This document shows positions 37,409-46,475 of a stretch of DNA of 64,000 nt, one piece after another. The notes beneath the pieces are model-generated. The model had not been told where the DNA came from and did no database searches. It was given only the letters and a program-made list of their open reading frames with translations. Within the stretch, counting starts at the first letter, position 1; every line of letters starts with the position of its first letter. This DNA comes from Roseiarcus sp963832305. Lineage in GTDB: Bacteria; Pseudomonadota; Alphaproteobacteria; Rhizobiales; Beijerinckiaceae. Position numbers and translations under genes: made by a program. The DNA is taken from contig CAWHTU010000020.1 in NCBI GenBank assembly GCA_963832305.1, forward strand, positions 61,342 through 125,341, read 5' to 3'.

Positions 37409-38092
37409 TCAGTCGACGTATTTAAGGCCGGCTTTGGCGAGCGGCTCGCGCATCTTGTACATGTCGAGCCCCAGCGCGCCGGCGGCGAGCTTGGCTCGTT
37501 TCTCACCCTCGTTGGCTTCCCGCGCCGCGGCGGCGTCCGCAGTCTTCTCCGCCCAGGCGGCCGGGACGACGACCACCCCGTCGTCGTCGGCGACGATCGC
37601 ATCGCCCGGGTTCACCACAGCGCCCGCGCAGACGACCGGTATGTTGACCGAGCCCAGCGTCGACTTGACCGTGCCCTTCGCGCTTACGCACTTGCTCCAG
37701 ACCGGAAAGCCCATCTCGGTCAGCGTTCTCACGTCGCGCACGCCAGCATCGATGACGAGGCCGCTGGCGCCGCGCGCCTTGAAGCTGGTCGCGAGCAGAT
37801 CGCCAAAGAAGCCGTCGGTGGATTCTGCGGTGATCGCGGCGACGACGACGTCGCCGGGCTCGAGCTGTTCGGCGGCGACATGCATCATCCAGTTGTCGCC
37901 CGGATGCAGCAGAACCGTCACCGCCGTTCCGGAGATAAGAGCGCCGGGGTAAATCGGCCGCATATAGGGTTTCATCAGCCCCACACGACCCATTGCCTCA
38001 TGCACCGTCGCGACGCCGTATCGCCCGAGCGCTTCGACAGCGGCGCGTTCGGCGCGCCTGACTTTGCGTCTTACGACGCCGAGTTCGGTCAT
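37409..38092 (-). CDS. ligK: LigK: 4-carboxy-4-hydroxy-2-oxoadipate aldolase
   Basis: 227-aa class II pyruvate aldolase of the RraA-like fold. It splits CHA to pyruvate and oxaloacetate, the last step of the pathway. Motifs: ATVHEAMGRVGLM, LHPGDNWMMHVAAEQLEPGDVVVAAI, and the metal-site signature ASGLVIDAGVRDVRTL. The start is ATG 38092 (MTELGVVRRKV), where length agrees with LigK/GalC (about 228 aa). It precedes ligI by 14 nt. Confidence 0.94.
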   Translation of the reverse strand: MTELGVVRRKVRRAERAAVEALGRYGVATVHEAMGRVGLMKPYMRPIYPGALISGTAVTVLLHPGDNWMMHVAAEQLEPGDVVVAAITAESTDGFFGDLLATSFKARGASGLVIDAGVRDVRTLTEMGFPVWSKCVSAKGTVKSTLGSVNIPVVCAGAVVNPGDAIVADDDGVVVVPAAWAEKTADAAAAREANEGEKRAKLAAGALGLDMYKMREPLAKAGLKYVD

Positions 38093-38174
38093 CGCTCCCT
38101 CCTTCCGGCCTCCCGCCCGCAGCGCCTTATGGCGATGGGGAAAAGCGCGCCGCGCACGGCTTTCATAGACCCTG

Positions 38175-39566
38175 TCACGCCGCAGAGGCAATGCTCTGCT
38201 GGCGCAGGCGATCGTACTCCGTCTTGTCGACCGATCGCGCGCCGGGCTCGCCGAGATCATTGAGATGGATGCGGTAGGTTTCCCGCGCGCTCCAGGCGGC
38301 GATCGAGGCGATGATGGTGACACCGAAGGCCAGCGCGCCGACCGTCAGCGGCACGTTGGCGGAGCCCGGAGGCGCGACGATTGCGAACAGCGCCGGCAAG
38401 AGCGCGGTCAGCATCGTGCCGACGTTCTGCGCGATCGCCATGCCGGAAACGCGGGCGCGCGTCGGGAACAGCTCGGGATAGAAGCTTGGAAAGACCGCGT
38501 TATATCCCTGATAGACGACGCCCCACATCAGTATCGAAATGACGAACGCGAGCGGCACGTTCTTGATGCTAATGGCGTAGAGGTAGGCGAAAGTCAGTAG
38601 GCCCGCCGCGAGCGAGCCGGCGATGATCGGCGTTCGCCGGCCGATCCGGTCCGAAAGATTCCCGACGAACGGGATCACGATGATGGCGACGATGTTGCCG
38701 ACGACCGGGATCCACAGATAGATGGTCTTGTCCATTCCGACGCCGTAGGCCGGCTGCACGGCGTAAGCGGCGCCGAAAATCGTCGCCACCACCGGAATGA
38801 CGTTCATCAGCGCCATGCAGATGACCCGCAGCATGTCCGCGCCATGGTTGGTTATCGCGTCGATCACCGGCGCCTTCGGCACGTCGCGATGCGCCTGTTC
38901 TTCGGTGAACGCGGGAGTCTCATCAACCTCGCGCCGGATGATGTAGCCCGCGATCAGCACGACAACGCTGAGCAGGAATGGCACCCGCCACCCCCAGGCG
39001 ACGAAGGCCTCGTTCGAAAGGCCGTAGCTCAGCGGCAGGAACACCGCCGCCGCCAGAATCTGGCCCGCCTGCACGCCTTGCAGGGTGAAACTGGCGAAAT
39101 AGCCGCGCCGCCCGAACGGCGCGTGCTCGAGAATCATCGAGCTTGCTCCCGAGATCTCGCCGGCCACGGCGAAGCCCTGGATCAGGCGCAGGACAACGAG
39201 CAGGATCGGCGCCCAGACCCCCACTTGCGAATAGGTTGGAAGCAGCCCGACAGCCATCGTCGAGAGGCCCATCAGGAAGAGACAGACGAGCAGCACGTTC
39301 TTGCGGCCGTGGGTGTCGCCCAAATGGCCGAGCACGAAGGCGCCAATGGGTCTCGCGACATAGCCGACGCCGTAAGTCGCGAGCGACGCGACGATGGCGA
39401 CCGTGGGATTGGTCGACGGGAAGAACATCTGCGGAAAGACCAGTGAGGCGGCGGTCGCGTAGATGAAGAAGTCGTAGTATTCAAGCGCCGAGCCGATCCA
39501 GCCGCTCGCGGCTGCAATTCTGGTCTGATGTCGGCCTTGCGGCTCGTGCATGGTTGCTGCGGTCAT
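38175..39566 (-). CDS. MHS-family MFS transporter (shikimate/dicarboxylate-type symporter)
   Basis: 463-aa, 12-helix major facilitator of the metabolite:H+ symporter family, which includes ShiA, KgtP and ProP. Signatures: the N-terminal SGWIGSALEYYDFFIYATAASLVFPQMFFPS, the loop GHLGDTHGRKNVL between helices 2 and 3, and RLIQGFAVAGEISGASSMILEHAP. GGAGGAG precedes the ATG at 39566. Its position directly after aroE/quiC makes shikimate, quinate, dehydroshikimate or protocatechuate the likely substrate. Confidence 0.9.
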   Translation of the reverse strand: MTAATMHEPQGRHQTRIAAASGWIGSALEYYDFFIYATAASLVFPQMFFPSTNPTVAIVASLATYGVGYVARPIGAFVLGHLGDTHGRKNVLLVCLFLMGLSTMAVGLLPTYSQVGVWAPILLVVLRLIQGFAVAGEISGASSMILEHAPFGRRGYFASFTLQGVQAGQILAAAVFLPLSYGLSNEAFVAWGWRVPFLLSVVVLIAGYIIRREVDETPAFTEEQAHRDVPKAPVIDAITNHGADMLRVICMALMNVIPVVATIFGAAYAVQPAYGVGMDKTIYLWIPVVGNIVAIIVIPFVGNLSDRIGRRTPIIAGSLAAGLLTFAYLYAISIKNVPLAFVISILMWGVVYQGYNAVFPSFYPELFPTRARVSGMAIAQNVGTMLTALLPALFAIVAPPGSANVPLTVGALAFGVTIIASIAAWSARETYRIHLNDLGEPGARSVDKTEYDRLRQQSIASAA

Positions 39567-39601
39567 CGTTGCGCTCCTCCCTGTTTGGACCGTTGCCGGC
39601 T

Positions 39602-40435
39602 CTAGTAATCGACCTTGGCGACCGACCTCAGCTCCGTCGGCGTGGCGGACGGAAAGCCGAAGAATTCGAGATAGGCGGGGATCTGTTCGAACAGCATGTC
39701 GATCCCGATCTGGGTTTCGCAGCCGCGCGCCCGCGCCGCGGCAAGAAACGCGGTCGTCTCCTGCTTCATCACCACTTCGCCGACATAGGTCGAGGGCGAA
39801 AGCCGCGCGACGTCGACCGGCATCGGATCGCCGGCCTTCATGCCGAGCGGCGTTGCATTGACGACGACGTCGAACCCTGCCGGGTCGTTCGATCCGATCG
39901 CGACCTTGAGTTGCGGATAGTTCTGCCTGAGCCTGCCTGCGAGGGCCTCCGTCGCGGCCTTGCTCACGTCGTAAAGCCCGATCTCGGCGGCGCCCGCCGC
40001 CGCGGACGATGCGGCGATGGCCGAACCCACTCCACCCGATCCGACGACGAGAACCTTCTCGCCGGCGAGCGAGCGGCCGCGCCGAGCCATCCCACGCACG
40101 AACCCTTCGCCGTCGAACATGTCGCCGACCAGCCGACCCTCGGCGTCCCGGCGGACGGCGTTGCACGAACCCGCGACCTTGACCGCGGTCGATACCTCGT
40201 CGATGAGGCCAATGACCGCGATCTTGTGGGGCATGGTGATCAGTGCGCCGTGGAAATTGGTGAAGCGGCAAATCTCCGGGAAGGCGCGGTCGAAATCTTC
40301 ACCTCTGACGCCGAGCGGCACGACGGCGGCGTTGAGTCCTCGCTTCTCGAACCACGGATTATAGATCATCGGCGATTTGAACGTTGTCGTCGGATAGCCG
40401 ACATGGGCGATGATCCGGGTGTCGCCGTTCAGCAT
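39602..40435 (-). CDS. aroE: Shikimate/quinate 5-dehydrogenase (AroE family, catabolic copy)
   Basis: 277 aa. It catalyses reversible oxidation of shikimate (or quinate) to the 3-dehydro acid. Conserved elements: HVGYPTTTFKSPMIYNPWF at the substrate end, the catalytic Lys in ALITMPHKIAVIGLIDEV, AVRRDAEGRLVGDMFDGEGFV, the cofactor motif VLVVGSGGVGSAIA, and NATPLGMKAGD. The N-terminal substrate motif reads TTTFKSP rather than the biosynthetic SxSxSP. The operon context with quiC suggests use in degradation. AGGGGAA lies upstream of the ATG at 40435. Confidence 0.92.
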   Translation of the reverse strand: MLNGDTRIIAHVGYPTTTFKSPMIYNPWFEKRGLNAAVVPLGVRGEDFDRAFPEICRFTNFHGALITMPHKIAVIGLIDEVSTAVKVAGSCNAVRRDAEGRLVGDMFDGEGFVRGMARRGRSLAGEKVLVVGSGGVGSAIAASSAAAGAAEIGLYDVSKAATEALAGRLRQNYPQLKVAIGSNDPAGFDVVVNATPLGMKAGDPMPVDVARLSPSTYVGEVVMKQETTAFLAAARARGCETQIGIDMLFEQIPAYLEFFGFPSATPTELRSVAKVDY

Positions 40436-40490
40436 GGCGATTGAGTTCCCCTGCGGCGGCGCGGCGCCCGCCTGGCGAAGCGGCGCGCGT

Positions 40491-42391
40491 TCATTCGAAT
40501 TCGATCTCCGCGCGCTCGTTCGGCGTCGGTGAGACTGGCCTGGGCGGCGAGCCGGACGGGGGTGTTGGCGGCGCCGAACAGGTCGTAATTGCGGCGCTCG
40601 ACGATCTCGAAGAAAAAGCGGTCGTGGAAGGTCCGGGTGTAGATGTGGAAAAACTCTCCGCCCTTCGCCCGGTCGTAGAGCATGCCGAGCGCCGCGCATC
40701 CGGGCCAGCAGCTCGGAGGCGATGTCGAAGCGGGTCGCGAGATCGTCGTAGTAGTTGTCCGGGATGGGCAGGAAGGCGACGCCGTTCGCCTTGGCCGCTT
40801 CGACGCTGGCGAAGATATCGTCGCTCAGGAGGGCGATCTGCTGGAAGCCGGCGCCGCCGAACGCGTCGAGGAAGCGCGAGACGCCGGTCGCGCCGCCCTC
40901 GCCGACGTTGAGCGCGATCCTGAGTTCGCCGTTCGGACTGCGTAAGAGGCGGCTGAAGAACGCACCATGCGGGTCGGCGATCTCGACCTGCGGCTGCGCC
41001 TTGAGCCCGAGGACGGCGCCATAGAACAGCGACCAGCTCAGGAATTCGCCGCGGCGCACGACGTTGGAGAGATGATCGACCTTGCTGAGATGGCTGTCGA
41101 CGGCGGGAAGCTCGGCCGGGGCGAAATCTTCGCGCCACGCCGCGTCGCCTGAGTCGACGAAGTAGATGAGACTGCCCTCCACGCCGGCGACCGCGGGAAC
41201 GGTCGCCTCGCCGGGTCCGATCTTGCCGACGTAAGTCTGACATTCGAGCGCGCTCGCCCGTTCGAGCGCCTTTTCGACCGAGTCGACCCTAAGCGCGATC
41301 GCGCACACCGAGGGCCCGTGCAGCAGTGAGAACGAATGGGCGAAGCCCTCGCCCTCGCGGTTGACGATGAGGTTGATCGAGCCCTGCGAGTAAAGATCGA
41401 CGTCCTTTGAGCGGTGCCGGCCGACGCAGCGGAAGCCGAGGCCTTCGATGAGCGCGGTCAAATCGCTCGCCGCGGCGTCGCTGACCGCAAACTCGATGAA
41501 CTCGGCGCGCTCGACCACCGGCGCCGGCGGCAGCGGGAGAAGGTCGGCGAGCGGCGGGTCGCCGCGCGCGGCGCGCTTCGAGGCCAGCGCTTCGCCGGCG
41601 GCGCGGAGCGAGCGCATGCCGTCGATCGCGATCGCGGCGGATGAGGCGCCACGGAACTGGTCGTTGAAGATTTCAAGCGACAGCGGGCCCCGATAGCCGG
41701 AGCGGGCTACAGCGTCGAGATAGTCGACGATCGGATAGTCGCCCTGGCCCGGATAGCAGCGATAGTGCCGGCTCAGCGACAGGGGGTCCATGATGAGCGC
41801 AGGCGCGTCGGCTACCTGGACGAGGGCGATCTTCTCGGGCGGCAGGGCGGCGATCGGCTCGATAGGATTGCCCCGGACGCAAATATGAAAACTGTCAAGC
41901 ACGATCCCGAGGTTGTCGCGATCGGCGGCGCACACGATGTCCCAGGCGGCGGTCCAGTCCTTGACCCAGCGCCCCCAGGCGAGCGCTTCGTAGCCGATCC
42001 GCATGCCGTGCTGGCGAGCGAGATCCGCCAGTTCGGCGAGGTCGCGCGCGGCGCGCTCTCCATCGTCGATCGCGTCGGGGGAAACGTTGGAGCACAGGCA
42101 TAAAAGGCGCGCGCCGAGCTCGTGCATGAGGTCGAGCTTTCTCGCCGCCCGGTCGAAATTCTTCGCTCGAAGAGGGTCGGGCATCGCCTCGAAGTCGCGC
42201 AGAGGCTGGAGGGCGACAATCTCGAGCCCGAGATCGGCGGCCATGACCCGCGCATCGCGCGGCTTGCCGCGGAAGAAGGTCAGGTCGTTCTCGAAAATCT
42301 CGACAGCCCGAAAGCCCGCCTTGGCCGCGGCGGCGAATTTCTCCTCCAGCGCGCCCCCCATGCAGACAGAGGCGATCGACCATCTGAGCAT
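40491..42391 (-). pseudogene. quiC: QuiC: 3-dehydroshikimate dehydratase, TIM-barrel plus VOC fusion (two frame breaks)
   Basis: Converts 3-dehydroshikimate to protocatechuate. An N-terminal sugar-isomerase-type TIM barrel (about 1-290; MLRWSIASVCMGGALEEKF, GMRIGYEALAWGRWV, GIVLDSFHIC, GPLSLEIFNDQFR) is fused to an HPPD/VOC-like domain (about 305-632), the QuiC1 architecture. As written, the frame is lost at 40684-40694 and again at 40512-40522, near the C-terminus. Removing one base at each gives MLYDRAKGGEFFHIYTRTF, then SLTDAEERAEIEFE and a stop at 40491. The total of 1901 nt is 3x633+2, so two inserted bases explain it. GAGGAG precedes ATG 42391. Without correction, the frame runs into aroE. 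Confidence 0.88.
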
Positions 42392-42501
42392 CGAGGACAG
42401 CTCCTCTTTCTGCGTTTCCTGCCCCGGCAGCGTCCAGTTGCGTTGTCGCAATCTTGACCCTGATGAGGCGGACCGTCAAATACCAATAGTGGCGTCCAGC
42501 G

Positions 42502-42514
42502 TAACATTATGTTA
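42502..42514. promoter_or_regulatory. LysR-type T-N11-A operator palindrome
   Basis: TAACATTATGTTA has 5-bp arms TAACA/TGTTA and fits the T-N11-A motif of LysR regulators exactly. It lies in the 155-nt divergent gap between quiC (minus) and lysR (plus), 32 nt before the lysR ATG, where a regulator that represses itself and activates quiC would bind. It is AT-rich against a GC-rich background. Confidence 0.7.
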
Positions 42515-42546
42515 GGTCCAGCGTTGTCCCGCGACCAGGCGCCACA

Positions 42547-43524
42547 ATGCTCACCCTGCGCCAGATCGAAGTCATCCGCGCGGTCATGCTGACGGGAACG
42601 ATCGCCGGGGCGGCGCGGCTCCTCAACGTCGCGGCGCCTGGGCTCAGTCGCCTGATGAAACACACCGAGGATTCGCTCGGCGCGAAGCTCTTCTCGCGGC
42701 GCGGAGGGCGTTTCGTTCCGGCGCCCGAGGCGAGGTCGATTTTCGCTCAGATCAACGAGCTTCATCGCAATCTCGAAAACCTGCAATTCGCGATCGGGGC
42801 GCTCGAGCGGGGCCAGGGCGCAGAGTTCAAGTTCGGCGCGACGCCGAGCATCGGCCACGCCATGGCGCCATTGGCGGTGGCCGATCTCAGGCGGCGCTAT
42901 CCCGATCTTCTGATCGATCTCGACATCCTCAAGCTCGAGGACACGATTGATTTTCTTCTGCTTGGGCGCGGGGAAGTGGCGGCGGTGAGCTCGCGTCTCG
43001 AGCATCCGGCGATCACGTTCGAGCCGCTGGCCCAGGGGCAGCTCTTTTGCATCGTCGCCGAAGCGCATCCGTTGGCGGCAAAGACGCAAATATCAGCGAG
43101 GGAGATCGCCGCCTATCCGCTGATCGGGATCGATCCGCGCGACCCGTACGGCCGGATTTTGGCGAATATCTTCGCCCGCGCCCGGCTTCACTATCAGGTC
43201 CCGATCAAGGCGCGGGTCGGGGTCACGGTCTGCGCGCTCGTCCGGCAGAATCTCGGCATCGGGGTGATCGACGAATTTACGCTCGCCGAACAGAACGGCT
43301 TCGGTCTCAGCGTCATTCCGATCGAGGAGGATACGACGTTCAGGACTTATGTCGCGTTCCGCAACGACACGACTTTGTCGAGCGTGGCCGAGTTCTTCAT
43401 TGCCGCTCTCCGCGCCCAAATGAAGAGGGCCCATGAGGCGAGCGAGGGGCGCCGCTTGCGCCGGTCGAGGCGACCACCGCCGTGGGGCGTGGGCGGGCGC
43501 GGCCCCGCGCGGGGCGCCATCTGA
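42547..43524 (+). CDS. LysR-family transcriptional regulator of the shikimate/protocatechuate genes
   Basis: 325 aa with an N-terminal winged helix-turn-helix (MLTLRQIEVIRAVMLTGTIAGAARLLNVAAPGLSRLMKHTEDSLGAKLF) and a LysR substrate-binding domain (about 92-300). The C-terminal 25 residues are Arg/Pro-rich and unusual. Divergent placement from quiC, with a T-N11-A palindrome in the gap, makes control of quiC-aroE-transporter-lig transcription likely. The inducer is presumably a pathway compound. Confidence 0.92.
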   Translation: MLTLRQIEVIRAVMLTGTIAGAARLLNVAAPGLSRLMKHTEDSLGAKLFSRRGGRFVPAPEARSIFAQINELHRNLENLQFAIGALERGQGAEFKFGATPSIGHAMAPLAVADLRRRYPDLLIDLDILKLEDTIDFLLLGRGEVAAVSSRLEHPAITFEPLAQGQLFCIVAEAHPLAAKTQISAREIAAYPLIGIDPRDPYGRILANIFARARLHYQVPIKARVGVTVCALVRQNLGIGVIDEFTLAEQNGFGLSVIPIEEDTTFRTYVAFRNDTTLSSVAEFFIAALRAQMKRAHEASEGRRLRRSRRPPPWGVGGRGPARGAI

Positions 43525-43647
43525 CGCGAACGGCGCAACCTTTTGCAAGACTCAGACGACCAAGACTTGCGCCTCATTTTGCGCATTGCGCTTCCGATCG
43601 GATCGTCGGAAGCTGGGCAGAACAAACAAAGGGAGGTTTTTCGTCAA

Positions 43648-44550
43648 ATGAACACCGAAACGGCTCTCGCCCAACTCGGCATCTCGGCCGGCGATCTCAC
43701 GCCTGAACAGCGACGCAAATTCGACGAGGAGGGATATTTCATTGTCGAAAATGTCTTCACCCCGTCGGAAGTCGAGGAAATGCGAGCCGAATTCGACCGC
43801 CTCCGGTCGATTGAAGGCGACCTGGGAGGGCACGAGGTGCATATCGAACCGGGCGCGCCTCGGCTCGCCAACCTGTTCAACAAGTCGCCGGCCTTCGACA
43901 GGTGCCTGTCGTGCAAGCCGACGCTTGCCGCCGCCGCCCATCTCCTCGGCGAAATCCGGGTTTATTCGCTCAACGCCCGCAACCCGCTCAAGGGGGAGGG
44001 ACAACAGCCGCTGCACAGCGACGTTCCCCGGGTGACGCCGAAAGACTGGCGCGTCGTCAACTCGATGATCATGCTCGACGATATGACGCCGACCAACGGG
44101 CCGACCCGTGTCGTGCCGGGCTCGCACAAGTGGACGCCGATCAACGTTCCCGACAACAATATGGGCGAGCTTGAGCGGGTCGTGGCCCGGCCTGAGGACG
44201 CGGCCGAGATTCCCAAAAATCCGTACGCTCCCCATCCCAAGGAGCTGAGGCTGACCGGCAAGGCCGGTTCGGTGGCGGTCATCAACGGCCACATCTGGCA
44301 TGGCGGCACGCGCAATGAAAGCGGCGCCTCGCGCCGGGTGTTGCACCTTGCGATCGGGCGGCGCGACCTGCCAGCGCAACTAAACGAGCGCGAGCATCTG
44401 ACGTCGGATCTTCTCGCGCGGACCAACCCGAGTCAGCAATTTCTTCTCGACATCGAGGGCGCGACGCCGAAGGTGATGGGCTATCCCCCGCTGCCGACCT
44501 CGGCGCCGACCTGGGCGTCGATCGAAACCGTGGTCGCCGACCCTCACTGA
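43648..44550 (+). CDS. Phytanoyl-CoA dioxygenase (PhyH) family protein
   Basis: 300-aa Fe(II)/2-oxoglutarate-dependent oxygenase family member. The iron-binding HxD is in QPLHSDVPRVT, the distal His in INGHIWHGGTRNES, and the 2-oxoglutarate Arg in SRRVLHLAIGRRD. The start at 43648 has GGGAGG upstream. It lies on the plus strand inside the lig island, downstream of lysR. A role in converting a related aromatic or side-chain substrate is possible, but nothing in the sequence fixes it. Confidence 0.87.
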   Translation: MNTETALAQLGISAGDLTPEQRRKFDEEGYFIVENVFTPSEVEEMRAEFDRLRSIEGDLGGHEVHIEPGAPRLANLFNKSPAFDRCLSCKPTLAAAAHLLGEIRVYSLNARNPLKGEGQQPLHSDVPRVTPKDWRVVNSMIMLDDMTPTNGPTRVVPGSHKWTPINVPDNNMGELERVVARPEDAAEIPKNPYAPHPKELRLTGKAGSVAVINGHIWHGGTRNESGASRRVLHLAIGRRDLPAQLNEREHLTSDLLARTNPSQQFLLDIEGATPKVMGYPPLPTSAPTWASIETVVADPH

Positions 44551-44566
44551 GCTTTCGCTCCCGTCG

Positions 44567-45596
44567 CTAGCGCGCTCTCGCCTTCAGCGCCTTGTCGAGC
44601 CGCGGATAGACCCGCCGCGCATTGCCCTCGTAGACCTTGTGGCGGTCCTCGGGGCTGAGATTGGCCGTCGCCTCGACGTAGCGCTTGGTGTCGTCGTAAT
44701 AGTGGCCGGTCTCCGGGTCGATCCCCCTGACCGCGCCGATCATTTCGCTGGCGAACAGGATGTTGTCGACCGGGATCACCTTGGTCAGGAGATCGACGCC
44801 CGGCTGATGATAGACGCAGGTGTCGAAAAAGACGTTCTTGAGGAGCTGCTCGGTGAGCAGCGGCTTCTTCAATTCCTGCGCCAGCCCGCGATAGCGGCCC
44901 CAGTGATAGGGCGCGGCCCCGCCGCCATGTGGAATGACGAACCTGAGCGTTGGAAAATCCTTGAACAGTTCACCCTGGATGAACTGCATCACTGCGGTGG
45001 TGTCGGCGTTGATGTAATGGGCGCCGGTGGTGTGGAAGCAGGGATTGCAGCTCGTCGAGACATGGACCATCGCCGGGATGTCCCACTCGACCATCTTCTC
45101 GTAGATCGGATACCACCAGCGGTCGGTCAGCGGCGGGCTCGTCCACATGCCCCCGGACGGATCGGGGTTGAGATTGATGGCGACGAAGCCATAGTCGCGC
45201 ATGCACTTGTCGAGCTCGGCGAATGCAGGTCTTGGGCTCGACGCCGGGGCTCTGCGGCAGCATCGCCGCGCCGATGAAATTGTCGGGGAAGAGCTTCGAG
45301 ACCCGGAAACAGAGCTCGTTGCAGATCGCGGCCCATGTCGAGCTCACCCCAAAGTCGCCGATATGGTGGGCCATGAAGCTGGCGCGGGGGCTGAAGACCG
45401 TGAGGTCGCAGCCGCGCTCCTTCATCAGCTTGAGCTGGTTCGCCTCGATCGACTCGCGCAGTTCGTCGTCGCTGATCTTGAGTTCGGCGACCCTGGGCAT
45501 GGCCGCGGGATCCTTGATGCCGGCGATCTGCCGGTTGCGCCACGTCTCGAGCGCCTTGGGGGCGGTAGTGTAGTGGCCGTGGCAGTCGATGATCAT
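44567..45596 (-). pseudogene. ligJ: LigJ: 4-oxalomesaconate hydratase (frameshifted)
   Basis: Amidohydrolase-family hydratase that turns 4-oxalomesaconate into CHA, the step between LigI and LigK. The N-terminal MIIDCHGHYTTAPKALETWRNRQIAG carries the metal-binding HxH. The second frame contains FVIPHGGGAAPYHWGRYRG and ILFASEMIGAVRGIDPETG. The frame breaks near 45218-45224 after VEPKTCIR; removing one base joins it to ELDKCMRDYGFVAINLNPDPSGG. The total of 1030 nt (3x343+1) gives a normal length of 342 aa. If the break is real the cell lacks this LigJ. Confidence 0.88.
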
Positions 45597-45622
45597 GAGA
45601 AGGACTCCTCTCGGGCGAACGT

Positions 45623-46312
45623 CTACGCCGGCTCCATGCCGCAGCGTCGTATTGCGCCATGCGCTTCACCCGACACCAAGTACGCCACCAACGCTTCGGC
45701 GGCCTTCGACTCGGCGGACGTCGTCGACACTCCCGCTGCGAAGACGGTGACGGCCTGAATCTCCGGCGGCAACGGACCAACGACTTCGATGCCAGGCTGG
45801 CCGATCAGTTCACTCAATTGCTGAATGCCGAGATCGGCGTCGCCCTGGGCGACCAACGTCGCCACCGGCACGCCCGGCGGCGCTTTCAGCGCGCGCGCCA
45901 GGACAGAGTCGGCCAAGCCCCATTTCTCGCACAGGGCCTTGAAGTGGTCGCCGCTGGGCCCGGTCGAGTAGCAGAGCCTTCGGGCCGCGAGCATCGCCTG
46001 CCTGACGGCGGCCTCGCTCTCGAGGCCGGGAGCCTGCGCGCCCGCCGGGACCGCAAGGGCGATTTCCGATCGGGCGAAGCCTCGTATGCTGCCCTTGGCG
46101 ATATGCCCGTCCATCTCGAGGCTTTCCATGACTTTCGACGCCAGCACGACGATGTCGGTCTTTTCGCCCGCGCGCGCCAGCTTGGCCGCCTCGACCCCGC
46201 CCATGGGGCGGATATCGACATTTATCCCGCGCCGCCGCTCATAGTCCTGAGCCAGATCGGTCAGGATGTGCCGGGTCGCCATCGACGAAATGCCGCTGAG
46301 CCGAAGCGTCAT
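45623..46312 (-). CDS. ModA-like substrate-binding-domain protein without signal peptide
   Basis: 229 aa with the periplasmic-binding-protein type II fold of the molybdate-binding (ModA/COG0725) family: LSGISSMATRHILTDLAQDYERRRGINVDIRPMGGVEAAKLA, KTDIVVLASKVMESL, GDADLGIQQLSELI and VTVFAAGVSTTSAESKAAEALVAYL. No secretion signal is present at its ATG, which is unusual for a transporter component and may mean a cytosolic sensor. It lies upstream of ligJ in the same orientation and 7 nt downstream of a tiny ORF. Function is unknown. Confidence 0.82.
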   Translation of the reverse strand: MTLRLSGISSMATRHILTDLAQDYERRRGINVDIRPMGGVEAAKLARAGEKTDIVVLASKVMESLEMDGHIAKGSIRGFARSEIALAVPAGAQAPGLESEAAVRQAMLAARRLCYSTGPSGDHFKALCEKWGLADSVLARALKAPPGVPVATLVAQGDADLGIQQLSELIGQPGIEVVGPLPPEIQAVTVFAAGVSTTSAESKAAEALVAYLVSGEAHGAIRRCGMEPA

Positions 46313-46319
46313 GTCGGGC

Positions 46320-46382
46320 TCAGTCGATGCGCCAGCCGCGCACGAACGCGCTGGAATTGGGCTTCCCGGACGTGTTGTTCAT
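46320..46382 (-). CDS. Tiny ORF (20 aa) with strong ribosome site, upstream of the ModA-like gene
   Basis: ATG at 46382, stop TGA at 46320, encoding MNNTSGKPNSSAFVRGWRID. GGGGAGGAAA stands 8 nt before the ATG, the clearest Shine-Dalgarno site in the region, while the ModA-like gene 7 nt downstream has none. The small ORF may therefore act as a leader that delivers ribosomes to the next gene. No homologue comes to mind; it could instead be the remnant N-terminus of a broken gene. Confidence 0.45.
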   Translation of the reverse strand: MNNTSGKPNSSAFVRGWRID

Positions 46383-46475
46383 CAAACATTTCCTCCCCAA
46401 AATGAAACTAACCAATAACCCTTCGACTTGTCATCATGCGCGCGGGGCTCCGGGCAAAGGCGGCGAGAGGACGGC

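Noticed and set aside
39602..42451. A single 949-residue fusion of QuiC and AroE
   Set aside because: The joining segment (about 80 residues after LLARM) is out-of-frame Arg/Pro/His-rich sequence. Restoring the frame gives a proper QuiC C-terminus and stop at 40491, and AroE has its own ATG and ribosome site at 40435.
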